A stretch of 64,000 nt of DNA from Roseibium marinum. Its GTDB lineage: Bacteria; Pseudomonadota; Alphaproteobacteria; Rhizobiales; Stappiaceae. Where the stretch lies: contig NZ_PPCN01000010.1 in NCBI RefSeq assembly GCF_002906165.1, positions 1 through 64,000 of the forward strand, in the 5' to 3' direction. Below the pieces are notes generated by a model, which was given only the letters and a program-made list of their open reading frames with translations, searched no databases and was not told the origin of the DNA. This document shows, in pieces, positions 8,363 through 17,969 of the stretch (position 1 is its first letter; each line of letters starts with the position of its first letter). The position numbers and the translations under genes were made by a program.

Positions 8363-8805
8363 TGAGGCGGTTCAAAGTGTCGAGCCTACTGCGACGCCCA
8401 TATTAAGGTTACAGATTTACTAAGATGACATTGTTCCTGTGTATATTTTACGGAAGATGTTGCATTCAGGTTACAATAGAGTAGTGTGACCGCTGATCGG
8501 GGATATCCCCGATGGTCTATTTGGTGAGGGCATGATTGCCGTCGCAACACGCCAGATTAAAGATACCCCTCGGAGTGCTCAGGTCCGCCGCATCTCCTGG
8601 GTCCGTGGGGCAGGTCGGCAGGGAACCGGCCGAAGAGTGGCCTCCTCGAATGCCGTGTTCCCGCCGACCACTTTTTTTCCGCCGCAAATCCGTTTGAATT
8701 GAGCCAGCTGACCCGGCCTCCGGGCCGGTAGAGTTGCGTGTATCTGCATCCGTCCACCGGCGCTCTGACACCGGTTTGCCGCCGTCATGCGAGGCGTGCC
8801 GGGAA
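8363..8805. other. Gene-free stretch where pleD would be expected
   Basis: Between the divK hairpin and the rpmG terminator no frame shows GGDEF, receiver or other recognisable motifs. The first part (about 8395-8490) is AT-rich. A perfect 18-bp palindrome, ATCGGGGATATCCCCGAT, lies at 8496-8513. The rest is GC-rich with short open frames that look like noise. The stretch could contain an unrecognised small RNA; I see no proof. Confidence 0.5.
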
Positions 8806-8833
8806 ACGAAAAACCCGCCGGAAAGGGCGGGTT
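8806..8833 (-). terminator. Rho-independent terminator of rpmG
   Basis: Read on the minus strand: AACCCGCC (8833-8826), a six-base loop, GGCGGGTT (8819-8812) and then a continuing run of T to 8809. The 8-bp GC-rich stem with its T-tract lies 27 nt after the rpmG stop and is a textbook intrinsic terminator. Confidence 0.85.
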
Positions 8834-8859
8834 CTTGCAAAACAGCCTGAACGCCGGAT

Positions 8860-9027
8860 CTACTTGATCTTGGCTTCCTTGAACTCGACATGCTTCTTGG
8901 CGATCGGGTCGTATTTCTTCTTGACCATTTTATCGGTCATCGTGCGGGAGTTCTTCTTGGTGACATAGAAGAATCCGGTGTCCGCCGTGGAGAGGAGCTT
9001 GATTTTGATTGTTGTTGCCTTGGCCAT
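8860..9027 (-). CDS. rpmG: 50S ribosomal protein L33
   Basis: A 55-residue basic protein, beginning [20 protein letters not shown] and ending EFKEAKIK, with the family motif [21 protein letters not shown]. It matches the Cys-free bacterial L33 (no zinc-ribbon cysteines) at the normal length. L33 sits near the E site of the large subunit. The start is ATG 9027 and the stop TAG at 8862-8860. An intrinsic terminator follows at once, and about 219 bp separate its start from the next gene upstream, so it is probably a single-gene unit. rpmG beside divK/pleD is a conserved alphaproteobacterial arrangement. Confidence 0.95.
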   Translation of the reverse strand: MAKATTIKIKLLSTADTGFFYVTKKNSRTMTDKMVKKKYDPIAKKHVEFKEAKIK

Positions 9028-9246
9028 GGCCTTGGATCCTGTTCCTTGTTGTCGGGCATAGGGTTCTTGCGGCCAGATGGCTGGCGGTGAATCTGCCCCA
9101 ATGTCTGAAATCAGCGCGAAACCTACTCATCGGGGCGCGAAAGTCAAGCGCTCCCTGCGGTTCGCGGCATGATTTGATGGCTTGAGAGGAAAAAATCTCC
9201 GGGGCAGTGTGGGGCATGAGGTCCCCATCCGTCCACCGGTTTCTCC

Positions 9247-9648
9247 TCACGCCAGCTTCGGTGACCGGCTGGCGACAGCCTTGATCTCAACGATGGCGCC
9301 TTCCCGGACAAATCCGTTGACTTCTATGGCGGTCCAGGCGGGATAGGGCTCTTCGACGAATTCCGCCCGGATAGTCTTGAACGTCTCAAGATGGGTCCGC
9401 AGACCGACGTGATAGCTCGTCATGTCGACAAGCGCCCCATAGCTGAGGCCCGCTTTCGCCAGGACCAGTCCGACCTTTCGAAATGCATTGCGGATCTGCG
9501 TTTCCGGGTCCTCCGGCAGGTCCCCATTTGGCTCCTCACCGGTGAAACCGGTCAGGAACACGAAGTCGCCGCAGGCGAGTCCGGGAGACATTCTCCAGTC
9601 CGTGTAGCAGGGCTTCAGTTCTTCGGGAACGACCGCATGCCTCTTCAT
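9247..9648 (-). CDS. Rid-family protein lacking the catalytic arginine
   Basis: A 133-residue Rid/YjgF-fold protein (SPGLACGDFVFLTGFTGEE, IRNAFRKVGLVLAKAGLSYGALVDMTSYHV, GAIVEIKAVA). Where RidA has PAR-S before the C-terminal strand, this protein has YPAWTAIEV, so the Arg that positions the imine substrate is missing. That places it with the Rid subfamilies not expected to have RidA imine deaminase activity; its role is unknown. The other Rid protein of the window (3774-4238) keeps the Arg. It lies 90 nt downstream of the NUDIX gene on the same strand and may be the last gene of that run. Confidence 0.82.
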   Translation of the reverse strand: MKRHAVVPEELKPCYTDWRMSPGLACGDFVFLTGFTGEEPNGDLPEDPETQIRNAFRKVGLVLAKAGLSYGALVDMTSYHVGLRTHLETFKTIRAEFVEEPYPAWTAIEVNGFVREGAIVEIKAVASRSPKLA

Positions 9649-9738
9649 GAGAAAAACTCCTGATTTTCCGGATTCAACGTATCACCCATGAATATGGAAG
9701 AACGGGCGGTGAAAGTCGCGGGGATTCAGGTCAGGACC

Positions 9739-10485
9739 CTAAATCAGCGTCCGGTTAAAGCCGCCCTTGCGGTAGAAATAGTAGGGGACGGGCGTCTTCG
9801 GAGACAGGTCCGGGTCCTTCTCCAGGCGCTCTTCCAGGTCGGCGAGGATCCGGGTGGTGATCATCGGCAGTTCCTTGCCGCGCGCCTCATCCAGGGTGAG
9901 CCAGGCGCAGTCCTCCAGTTCCCCGGAGGGTCCCTTGCCGTCCGGCAGACGGTCGGCGACAGCGTCGGCCCACACGGCCAGGAAACGCGTGTCGAAGCGG
10001 CGCGGACGCTGCGGTGGCGTGATGGCCCGGGCAATCATGCGCATGCCGCCGAGATCCGGCTGGATGCCCCGTTCCGCGAAGGCTTCAAATCCGCTGCCCA
10101 GGTGGAGGGCCGCGCCGGTCGATTTCTTCCCGATGAAAAGACCGGCTTCCTCGTATGTCTCGCGGATCGCGGCAAGGGCCAGGGCACGGACGCGGGCCGC
10201 CGATTTGACGTTTTTCAGATCTTCGGAGAGCTTCGCCTCGACGTCCGGATGATAGGGAACCACATTCGTGATCCTGGAATCGGACGGATCGACGCGCCCG
10301 CCGGGAAAAACGAATTTGCCCGGCATGAAGGTATGGCGCTTATGCCGCCGCCCCATCAGCAGGCGGACGGTGCCATTGCCGTTGCGATCGAGAATGAGCA
10401 GTGTCGCGGCATCGCGCGGCCGAATATAGGGATGATTTCCGGCCTGTTCGTCTTTCGCCAGCTGCTTCTCGAATGATCCGCTCAT
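9739..10485 (-). CDS. NUDIX hydrolase
   Basis: A 248-residue NUDIX protein. After LLMGRRHKRHTFMPGKFVFPGGRVDPSD there is a long insertion and then ALAAIRETYEEAGLFIG, which supplies the REx2EExG catalytic helix that binds Mg2+. The large insertion between GG and the RE helix is typical of the coenzyme A pyrophosphatase-like or NUDT7/19-like branches, so the substrate may be an acyl-CoA or another nucleoside diphosphate derivative. The start ATG overlaps the stop of the DUF983 gene by 4 nt (10482-10485), indicating coupled translation. It belongs to the rnr-DUF983-NUDIX tail of the long minus-strand run. Confidence 0.85.
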   Translation of the reverse strand: MSGSFEKQLAKDEQAGNHPYIRPRDAATLLILDRNGNGTVRLLMGRRHKRHTFMPGKFVFPGGRVDPSDSRITNVVPYHPDVEAKLSEDLKNVKSAARVRALALAAIRETYEEAGLFIGKKSTGAALHLGSGFEAFAERGIQPDLGGMRMIARAITPPQRPRRFDTRFLAVWADAVADRLPDGKGPSGELEDCAWLTLDEARGKELPMITTRILADLEERLEKDPDLSPKTPVPYYFYRKGGFNRTLI

Positions 10486-10964
10486 GAGAGCCTTTCAACG
10501 ATGGCCGGCGCCGGGGCCGGCACGACCGGCAGATCGTCTTCCGCATCCGGGTCGAAACCGTGCATGTAAAGCGCCCATTGCAGCCCGATCAGCGCGCCCT
10601 TGATCGGACGCATGAGGGAAAGGGCAAGCAGGATTGTCAGTGGCAGCCAGAGGCTCATGTGGATCCAGATGGCCGGGTGCCAGAGGACTTCCACCGCCAG
10701 CAGCGCCGGGATAATGATGTGGCCGACGATGGTGATGGTGAAGTAGGGCGGGGCGTCGTCCGCGCGGTGATGGTGAAACTCCTGACCGCACTGGGAACAG
10801 GCATGAGCGTTCTTCAGGAAGCCGTCGAACACCTTTCCCTGGCCGCAATTCATGCATTTGTTGGCCGCGCCGCGCAGCATCGCCGCCAGGACCGGCCGAT
10901 GCGCCTTGGTGCTGGTCAGCTCCGCTCCGTCCGGATTGGCGTTTGTCTCATAGAGAACCGTCAC
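10482..10964 (-). CDS. DUF983 membrane protein
   Basis: A 160-residue protein. The N-terminal half carries a four-Cys zinc ribbon (KCMNCGQGKVF and HACSQCGQEFHHHRADDAPPYFT). Two hydrophobic segments follow (IVGHIIIPALLAVEVLW and LWLPLTILLALSLMRPIKGALIGLQWALY). DUF983 proteins are small membrane proteins widespread in alphaproteobacteria, of uncertain function. The gene overlaps rnr upstream by 4 nt and the NUDIX gene downstream by 4 nt, so all three are almost certainly translated from one message. Confidence 0.88.
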   Translation of the reverse strand: MTVLYETNANPDGAELTSTKAHRPVLAAMLRGAANKCMNCGQGKVFDGFLKNAHACSQCGQEFHHHRADDAPPYFTITIVGHIIIPALLAVEVLWHPAIWIHMSLWLPLTILLALSLMRPIKGALIGLQWALYMHGFDPDAEDDLPVVPAPAPAIVERLS

Positions 10965-13279
10965 GAAGACCTCCTTCGTCTGTGTTTGGCTGGCGAGGTC
11001 TTCGTGCGTCCGCCCTTCGGCGGTCCGCGCCGGGCCTTGGGGGCCGCTTTCCGGATTTGCTTGCCGCCTATGCGGCCGTGACTGATCAGTTCGAATGTCA
11101 GCGATCCGGCAAACGGCGCGGCATCGACGAGCCTGACCTCTACCTGATCGCCAAGTTGGTAGGTCTCTCCGGTTTTGTCACCTATCAGCGCGTGCGACCC
11201 TTCGTCATAGCGGTAATAATCGAGACCGATGGTCGATGCGGGCACGAACCCGTCCGCTCCGGTGTCTTGAAGGCGCACGAAAAGCCCGGATTTCACCACT
11301 CCGGCGACCCGGCCCTGGAACGTGGCGCCTATCTGATCGCTCATCCACAGGGCGATCAGGCGGTCGATCGTGTCCCGCTCGGCCAGCATGGCGCGGCGTT
11401 CAGCCGCGGATATTTCCGCCCCGATCGCATCGAGTTTGCTTTCTATGCCGTCCTGCAGACCGTCTTTGCCCAATCCGAGGGCCGAGATCAGGCCGCGGTG
11501 GACGAGCAGATCGGCATAACGGCGGATCGGCGAGGTGAAATGCGCATAACGGCGCAGGTTCAGTCCGAAATGGCCGATGTTCTGGGGCGCATATTCCGCC
11601 TGCGCCTGACTGCGCAGCACCACCTCGTTGACGAGATGCGCATGCGGTGTGTCCTTCACCTTCGACAGGATGCTGTTGAAGGCGGACGGCCTCAGGCCGC
11701 CGGAGGTGGGCAGCTTCATGTTCAGCGTGGTGAGAAAATCCTTGAGGGCTTCCAGTTTCTCGGGTGTGGACGCATCGTGAACCCGGTAGAGCAGGGCGGT
11801 TTTCTGCTTTTCCAGCGTTTCCGCGGCGGAAACGTTGGCCTGGATCATGAATTCCTCGATCAGCTTGTGCGCGTCGAGGCGTTCAGGCACGTAGACGTGA
11901 TCGACGGTGCCGTCTTCCTTCAGCTTGATCTTTCGCTCGGGCAGATCGAGGTCCAGCGGTTCCCGGTCGTGGCGGCCTTTCTTCAGCACCTCATAGGCCG
12001 CCCAGAGCGGCTTCAGGACACCCTCCAGAAGCGTCCCGGTCGTTTCGTCGGCAATCCCCTCGATGGCCTTTTGAGCCTGTATGTAGGACAGCTTCGCGGC
12101 GGAGCGCATCAGGACCCGGTGGAAGGTGTGCTTGAGCTTGCGGCCGGACTTGTCGAACACCATGCGCACCGCGAGCGCGGGCTTGTCTTCCTTTTCCCTG
12201 AGCGAGCAGAGCTGGTTGGAAATCCGCTCCGGCAGCATCGGGATCACCCGGTCGGGGAAATAGACCGAGTTGCCGCGCAGACTGGCTTCCCGGTCCATCG
12301 GCGAGCCAGGCGTCACGTAATACGCAACATCGGCGATGGCGACATAGACGGTATGGCCACCTTCGTTCTGCGGATCTTCGTCCGGCTCCGCGAAAACCGC
12401 ATCGTCGTGATCCTTGGCATCGGGCGGATCGATCGTGATGAGCGGGATCTTGCGCCAGTCCTCGCGTTTGCCGAGCTTTTCGACCGGCTTGGCGGCTTCG
12501 GCCTGGGCCTCGACGCTTGCCGGAAAGACATGAGGAATGCCGTGCGACTGCAGGGCGATCTCGGAGATCGCCTTTTCCGATTTCATCGTGCCGAAACGTT
12601 CGACAATCGAGGCCTGCGGATGGCCGTAGCGGCCGGAACGCGTCACCTGAACGCTGACAAGGTCGCCGTCACCGGCTTCCTTGAGATCGCTTGGGTCTAT
12701 ATCCAGTTCGCGCTGTTTGCGGTCGATCGGCTCCAGATAGGGCGGACGGTCTCCGTCCCGTTTCCTGAGAATGCCGAGGATCGCCCCTTGCCGTTTTTCC
12801 AGCACCTTGATGACCCGGGCTGCGTGTGTCGCTTCCCCGCCGGTCTCCGCTTCGCTCAGGCGGATCAGCGCCCGGTCGCCGACGCCCGGCTGCGTTGCCT
12901 TGGTCTTGCCGGTCAGGATAAGGATCTTCGGCGGATCGCCCGCCTCTTCGTCCCAGTCCACGGGAACGCCGAGCAGTTCACCGTCCCGGTCCCGCGCCAC
13001 CAGACTGGCGACGAACACCGGCGGCATGTCGCCGGGCCGGATCATGCGCTTGTTGCGCTTTTCAAGAAGTCCCTCTTCGGAGAGATCCTTGAGCATTTTC
13101 TTCAGGTGAATGCGGGCGCCGCCGATGATGCCGAAATGGCGGGCGATCTCGCGCTTGCCCGCGCGCCCCGGATTATCCGCCACGAAGGCGAGAATGTCCT
13201 CGCGCGAGGGCATCTCCCCGGGGACTTTTGCGTGTTTGCGATTTGTGTGCTTGCGCGTGCTAACTCGTTTTGCGTTCAA
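10961..13279 (-). CDS. rnr: Ribonuclease R
   Basis: A 772-residue 3'-5' exoribonuclease of the RNB family. The N-terminal helix-turn-helix region (SREDILAFVADNPGRAGKREIARHF) is followed by cold-shock domains, the RNB catalytic core with ITIDPPDAKDHDDAVFAE (the Mg2+-binding Asp cluster), SPIRRYADLLVHR near the end of the core, a C-terminal S1 domain (IGATFQGRVAGVVKSGLFVR) and a very basic tail (KHRRRRSS). RNase R degrades structured RNA and takes part in rRNA and tmRNA quality control. It overlaps topA upstream and DUF983 downstream by 4 nt each. The first 22 residues are basic and less conserved; a start at an internal Met (MPSRED) cannot be excluded. Confidence 0.95.
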   Translation of the reverse strand: MNAKRVSTRKHTNRKHAKVPGEMPSREDILAFVADNPGRAGKREIARHFGIIGGARIHLKKMLKDLSEEGLLEKRNKRMIRPGDMPPVFVASLVARDRDGELLGVPVDWDEEAGDPPKILILTGKTKATQPGVGDRALIRLSEAETGGEATHAARVIKVLEKRQGAILGILRKRDGDRPPYLEPIDRKQRELDIDPSDLKEAGDGDLVSVQVTRSGRYGHPQASIVERFGTMKSEKAISEIALQSHGIPHVFPASVEAQAEAAKPVEKLGKREDWRKIPLITIDPPDAKDHDDAVFAEPDEDPQNEGGHTVYVAIADVAYYVTPGSPMDREASLRGNSVYFPDRVIPMLPERISNQLCSLREKEDKPALAVRMVFDKSGRKLKHTFHRVLMRSAAKLSYIQAQKAIEGIADETTGTLLEGVLKPLWAAYEVLKKGRHDREPLDLDLPERKIKLKEDGTVDHVYVPERLDAHKLIEEFMIQANVSAAETLEKQKTALLYRVHDASTPEKLEALKDFLTTLNMKLPTSGGLRPSAFNSILSKVKDTPHAHLVNEVVLRSQAQAEYAPQNIGHFGLNLRRYAHFTSPIRRYADLLVHRGLISALGLGKDGLQDGIESKLDAIGAEISAAERRAMLAERDTIDRLIALWMSDQIGATFQGRVAGVVKSGLFVRLQDTGADGFVPASTIGLDYYRYDEGSHALIGDKTGETYQLGDQVEVRLVDAAPFAGSLTFELISHGRIGGKQIRKAAPKARRGPPKGGRTKTSPAKHRRRRSS

Positions 13280-15957
13280 GACGCATCATCCCAGGGGACC
13301 TCACCGGACGAAGCATCGACAGGGGCCTTGGCTGTCTTTTTCTCACCCGTTTTTTTGGTCGCCGTTTTCTTGGTTGCGGTTTTCTTGGCAGCCGGTTTTT
13401 TTGCCGCCGTTTTCTTGGCGGCGGTTTTGCCTTTGCCGCCCTTCGAGGCCTTGGCGGCGATCAATTCGAGCGCCTGCTCTAGCGTCACCGCTTTCGGGTC
13501 GCTGTCATTGGGCAGCGTCGCGTTGATCTTGCCGTGTTTGACATAGGGTCCATAACGCCCGTCATAGACATTGATCGGGCCGCCATCGGGATGTTCGCCG
13601 AGTTCCTTCAGCGGCGTTGCCGCGGACCGGCCTCCGGTCTTGGCGCGTTTTTCAGCCAGGGCATCAACGGCGCGGTTGATGCCGACTGAAAAGACCTCAT
13701 CGGCCGAGGAAAGATTGGCGTAGGTTCCCTCATGCAGCACGAAGGGGCCGTAGCGGCCGATACCGGCGCTGATCATCTTGCCGTCTTCCGGATGCGGACC
13801 GACCTCGCGCGGCAGGGACAGAAGCTGCAAAGCCTTGTCCAGATCCATGTCCGGCGCGGACCAGCCGCGAGGCAAGGAGGCCCGTTTTGGCTTGGCTTCC
13901 TCGCCGAGTTGCACGTAAGGGCCGAACCGGCCGTTGCGAAGCGACACATCGACCCCGGTTTCCGGGTCCTGTCCGAGGATTTTCGGGCCTTCATCGCCTT
14001 CGCCGTCTTCGCCGTTCGGCTTGCCGAGCTGGCGCGTGAAGCTGCATTCCGGGTAGTTGGAACAACCGATGAAAGCGCCCCAGCGGCTGACTTTCAGGGA
14101 AAGCTGGCCACTGTCGCAGGTGGGGCACTTGCGCGGATCGGAACCGTCTTCCTTGGCCGGGAAGATATGCGGGCCGAGCAGTTCGTTCAGTGAATCGATA
14201 ACCTGGGAAACGCGCAGGTCCTTGATGTCGTCGACAGCGCCGGAAAAACCCTTCCAGAAATCGCGCAGGACCTCCACCCAGGAGAGTTCACCGGCGGAGA
14301 TCTTGTCGAGCTGCTCTTCAAGGCTCGCCGTGAAGTCGAATTCCACATAGCGCTGGAAGAAACTTTCCAGGAAGGCCGTGACGATGCGGCCCTTGTCCAG
14401 CGGAATGAGCTGCTTCTTCTCCAGTTCGACATAGTCCCGGTCGCGCAGCGTCTGCAGCGTGGAGGCATAGGTGGAGGGCCGGCCGATGCCGAGTTCCTCC
14501 ATCTTCTTCACCAGGCTTGCTTCCGTGTAGCGCGGTGGCGGCGTGGTGAAGTGCTGGGACGCTTCGATCGCCTTGGTTTCTCCCTCGACGGAGGCGGCGA
14601 TCAGGGCAGCGCCTTCGTCCACGGCGGGCAGGCGTTTGGAGCCCTCGTCCTCATCATCGTCGCGCCCTTCCTGATAGAGAGCCAGGAAACCGTCGAAGCG
14701 GACAACCGAGCCGGTCGCGCGCAAGTTGGCGCGTTTGCCGGAACCGTCCGCCAGGATCTCGATGGTTGTGCGTTCCAGAACGGCGGATTCCATCTGTGAC
14801 GCCATGGTGCGCTTCCAGATCAGTTCATAGAGCTTGGCCTGGTCCTGATCGAGGAAACGGGCAACGTCCTTGGGACGGCGGGAAAGGTCCGTCGGACGGA
14901 TCGCTTCGTGCGCTTCCTGAGCATTTTTCGCCTTGGTGGAATAAATGCGCGGTTTTTCGGGAACGTATTTGTCACCGAAATCCTGACCGATGACGGTTCG
15001 GGCGGCGTCGACGGCCTCGCCGGCGATCTGCACACCGTCGGTACGCATATAGGTGATGAGACCGGAGGTCTCGCCACCGATGGATATGCCTTCATAAAGT
15101 TTCTGCGCCACCTGCATGGCGCGCGAGGCGGCAAAGCCGAGTTTGCGCGAGGCTTCCTGCTGAAGCGTGGAGGTGGTGAAAGGGGCCGCCGGATTGCGCC
15201 TGGCCGGCTTCGAGGCCACGCTGTCGACCTTGAAGCTGGCGTTTTCCAGCATGGTCCTGATCGTGGTGGCGTCCGCCTCGTTGGTGATGTCGAGGCGGCC
15301 GATCTTCTTGCCGTCGAAACCGGTGACGCCGGCCTGGAACATGTCGCCGGCCGGGGTCTTCATATTGGCGAATATCGACCAGTATTCCTGCGGACGGAAG
15401 ACCTCGATCTCCATTTCCCGGTCGCAGATCAGCCGCAGGGCGACCGACTGCACGCGGCCCGCGGACCGGGCGCCGGGCAGCTTGCGCCAAAGCACCGGTG
15501 ACAGGGTGAACCCGACCAGATAATCGAGCGCGCGGCGCGCCAGATAGGCGTCGACCAGTGGCACATCCAGCTCGCGCGGGTTGGCCATGGCTTCCAGAAT
15601 CGCCTTCTTGGTGATCGCGTTGAACACCACCCGTTCGATCTGCTTGCCCTTCAGCACGCGCTTTTTCTGCAGCACTTCCAGAACGTGCCACGAAATCGCT
15701 TCCCCTTCGCGGTCGGGGTCGGTCGCGAGAATAAGGCGGTCGGCATCCTTCACCGCATTGGCGATCTCCGTAAGCCGCTTCTGGGACTTGCTGTCGACCT
15801 GCCAGGTCATGGCGAAATCTTCGTCCGGCTTCACGGATCCGTCTTTCGGCGGCAGATCGCGCACATGCCCGTAGGACGCCAGAACCGTGTAATCGGACCC
15901 GAGATATTTGTTGATCGTCTTGGCTTTCGCCGGAGATTCCACAATGACGACGTTCAT
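13276..15957 (-). CDS. topA: DNA topoisomerase I
   Basis: An 893-residue type IA topoisomerase. The Toprim domain opens the protein (MNVVIVESPAKAKTINKYLG, then LATDPDREGEAISWH with the acidic triad). The active-site Tyr is in SGLITYMRTDGV. After the core there is a four-Cys zinc finger (CPTCDSGQLSLKVSRWGAF then CSNYPEC) and several topo-C repeats (GRFGPYVQLG, GIGRYGPFVLHEG, GRYGPYVKHG). The C terminus is a Lys/Ala-rich tail made of TAAKK-like repeats that probably binds DNA nonspecifically. It relaxes negative supercoils. It overlaps rnr by 4 nt; 176 bp separate its start from dprA, room for a promoter of its own. Confidence 0.96.
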   Translation of the reverse strand: MNVVIVESPAKAKTINKYLGSDYTVLASYGHVRDLPPKDGSVKPDEDFAMTWQVDSKSQKRLTEIANAVKDADRLILATDPDREGEAISWHVLEVLQKKRVLKGKQIERVVFNAITKKAILEAMANPRELDVPLVDAYLARRALDYLVGFTLSPVLWRKLPGARSAGRVQSVALRLICDREMEIEVFRPQEYWSIFANMKTPAGDMFQAGVTGFDGKKIGRLDITNEADATTIRTMLENASFKVDSVASKPARRNPAAPFTTSTLQQEASRKLGFAASRAMQVAQKLYEGISIGGETSGLITYMRTDGVQIAGEAVDAARTVIGQDFGDKYVPEKPRIYSTKAKNAQEAHEAIRPTDLSRRPKDVARFLDQDQAKLYELIWKRTMASQMESAVLERTTIEILADGSGKRANLRATGSVVRFDGFLALYQEGRDDDEDEGSKRLPAVDEGAALIAASVEGETKAIEASQHFTTPPPRYTEASLVKKMEELGIGRPSTYASTLQTLRDRDYVELEKKQLIPLDKGRIVTAFLESFFQRYVEFDFTASLEEQLDKISAGELSWVEVLRDFWKGFSGAVDDIKDLRVSQVIDSLNELLGPHIFPAKEDGSDPRKCPTCDSGQLSLKVSRWGAFIGCSNYPECSFTRQLGKPNGEDGEGDEGPKILGQDPETGVDVSLRNGRFGPYVQLGEEAKPKRASLPRGWSAPDMDLDKALQLLSLPREVGPHPEDGKMISAGIGRYGPFVLHEGTYANLSSADEVFSVGINRAVDALAEKRAKTGGRSAATPLKELGEHPDGGPINVYDGRYGPYVKHGKINATLPNDSDPKAVTLEQALELIAAKASKGGKGKTAAKKTAAKKPAAKKTATKKTATKKTGEKKTAKAPVDASSGEVPWDDAS

Positions 15958-16133
15958 TATTACCCGAATTATTTTTGCCGGAAACGGGACGTCCGCCCGG
16001 TGGAGAACATTATTTTTATGGCGAGACGATCACGGATCACACGCCTTGTGTCAAATGGACCTTTGAACCTTTCCGGTCAACCCGTCCGCTCGCTATACCG
16101 GTTATCCACCGGGATTCAGACCGAATCCGGTCC

Positions 16134-17270
16134 TTAAAGCAGGGCGGAAATCTTATTGCCGCGATGACGCTCGATCTTTCCCGCAAGCTCCAATTCCAGC
16201 AAGATGACGTGGATCGAACGGGTATCTGCGCCCAGGAACCGTATCAGTTCATCGAGATCGACCGGCGCCGGCCCCAGGGCGGAAAGCACTTTCTGCCGCA
16301 AGCTGTCATCGGGGTCCGGCGGCGGCGAAGGTGCGTTCCGGTCATCTTCCAGAAGCCGTTGCTGAAGAGGCAGCGCGGGTTCCAGGCGTCCGGAGAGACT
16401 TTCCAGGACGTCCTCGGCCGAGGTCACCAGCGTCGCACCCTGGCGAATCAGGCCATTCGCGCCTTCCGAGCGCGGGTCGAGAGGAGAGCCGGGAACGGCG
16501 AATATCTCGCGGTTCTGCTCAAGAGCGAAACGGGCGGTGTGCAGCGATCCGGAGGCCTTGGCCGCTTCGATGACGATGACACCCAGAGAAATTCCGGAAA
16601 TCAACCTGTTGCGCCGGGGAAAATCCCGGCCGCGCGGTTTCCAGCCCAGAGGCATCTCGCTGATCACCGTACCGTCCCTGTCCAGGATCGCCGCCAGCAA
16701 CCGGTCATGTTCGGGCGGATAAAGAACGTCGATGCCACCGGCGAACACCGCCACCGTTCCGGTCGCAAGGGCGGCCTCGTGGGCTGCCCCGTCGATGCCG
16801 CGGGCCAGTCCCGACACGATGACGAAATCCTGCTTGCCGAGATCCTGTGCGAACCGTGCCGCCAGTTTTCTCCCCGAAAGCGAGGCATTGCGCGCACCGA
16901 CGATACCGAGTGTTTTCGGGTTTGCCAGGATCGTGCCGCCCTGAACCGAAAGAACCGGAGGCGGTCCGTCGATATGCCTCAAATGCGGCGGGTAGCCGTC
17001 TTCACCGAACGCGACGAGATCCGCGCCCCGTGCGCGGTGAGCCGCCAGTTCCGCTTCCGCATCTTCCGTAGAACACAGCCTGTAGCTTTTCTTGCCGCCG
17101 CGCCTGGAAAGCTCCGGGAGGAGTTCCAGCGCCCGCTCGGCGGAACCGGCATGGTCAAGCAGGTCGAAAAATGTCGCCGGACCGATATTTTCCGACCGTA
17201 TCAGGCGCAGCCAGGCAAGACGCTGGGCGTCCGAGAGGCGGAGTGCCTTATACCGGGCCGGGTTGCTCAC
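16134..17270 (-). CDS. dprA: DNA-processing protein DprA
   Basis: A 378-residue DprA/Smf protein. The N-terminal SAM-like region ([20 protein letters not shown]) precedes the Rossmann-like core with [49 protein letters not shown] and [14 protein letters not shown]-terminal winged helix follows ([23 protein letters not shown]). DprA binds incoming single-stranded DNA and loads RecA during transformation. It overlaps plsY by 4 nt (17267-17270), so the two are coupled. No other competence genes are present in the window, and in many non-competent alphaproteobacteria dprA persists in this same place. Confidence 0.93.
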   Translation of the reverse strand: MSNPARYKALRLSDAQRLAWLRLIRSENIGPATFFDLLDHAGSAERALELLPELSRRGGKKSYRLCSTEDAEAELAAHRARGADLVAFGEDGYPPHLRHIDGPPPVLSVQGGTILANPKTLGIVGARNASLSGRKLAARFAQDLGKQDFVIVSGLARGIDGAAHEAALATGTVAVFAGGIDVLYPPEHDRLLAAILDRDGTVISEMPLGWKPRGRDFPRRNRLISGISLGVIVIEAAKASGSLHTARFALEQNREIFAVPGSPLDPRSEGANGLIRQGATLVTSAEDVLESLSGRLEPALPLQQRLLEDDRNAPSPPPDPDDSLRQKVLSALGPAPVDLDELIRFLGADTRSIHVILLELELAGKIERHRGNKISALL

Positions 17271-17932
17271 CTGCCTCGACCATCCGGTGCGGATGCGGCG
17301 TCAGAGACGGGTTTGGAGCTGGAACCGATCCTGCTTTCCCGGCCGCGCAGGAGACGGCCGATATTCTCATGATGTTTCGCCCACAGAAGAACACCCAGAA
17401 GCACGAACATTTCCGCCATCTGGAACTGGTGGAAGGCAAAATACAGCAGGATCGGGGTGGAGAGGCTCGCCGTCAGCGCGGAGAGCGAGGAATAGCGGAA
17501 GATGAATGCCATGGCGATCCAGATCGCCGCGGCCAGAAGGAACATGGGCCAATATAGCCCAAGCAGGACGCCCAGATAGGTCGCGAAACCCTTGCCGCCC
17601 TTGAACTTCAGCCAGACCGGAAACAGGTGGCCGAGAAAGGCGCCGAGACCGGCAATCAGGGCCATCTCCTGGCCGTACATCTGCCCGACGACCAGAACCG
17701 CGGCGGTCCCCTTCAGGCCATCGCCCAGCAGCGTTGCCGCGGCCAGGGATTTCCGGCCCGTGCGCAATACGTTGGTGGTGCCGATATTGCCCGAGCCGAT
17801 CTTGCGGATATCGCCAAGACCGGCCATGCGCGTGACAATCAACCCGAACGGAATGGACCCGAGCAGATAGCCGAAGGCGAGGGCGGCAAGATAATAGGGC
17901 CAGGCGAATTCCCAGCTGATCGGATCAGGCAC
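17267..17932 (-). CDS. plsY: Glycerol-3-phosphate acyltransferase (acyl-phosphate dependent)
   Basis: A 221-residue integral membrane enzyme that transfers an acyl group from acyl phosphate to glycerol-3-phosphate, the first step of phospholipid synthesis. Signature motifs are [29 protein letters not shown] (glycerol-3-phosphate binding), [19 protein letters not shown] (GGKG motif) and a late [15 protein letters not shown]. Five or more hydrophobic segments are visible. I choose GTG at 17932, preceded by GGGGGG on the minus strand about nine bases away. The frame is open to 18073, but that extension runs into the dispersed repeat at 17970-18078 and has no family similarity. Confidence 0.93.
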   Translation of the reverse strand: MPDPISWEFAWPYYLAALAFGYLLGSIPFGLIVTRMAGLGDIRKIGSGNIGTTNVLRTGRKSLAAATLLGDGLKGTAAVLVVGQMYGQEMALIAGLGAFLGHLFPVWLKFKGGKGFATYLGVLLGLYWPMFLLAAAIWIAMAFIFRYSSLSALTASLSTPILLYFAFHQFQMAEMFVLLGVLLWAKHHENIGRLLRGRESRIGSSSKPVSDAASAPDGRGR

Positions 17933-17969
17933 GCTGTTATTCCCCCCGTGAATGCGTATCGTCCCGGCG

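Noticed and set aside
10943-13546. Plus-strand open frame of 867 codons opposite rnr
   Set aside because: It is the antisense of rnr and topA, with a start and composition that have no family support.
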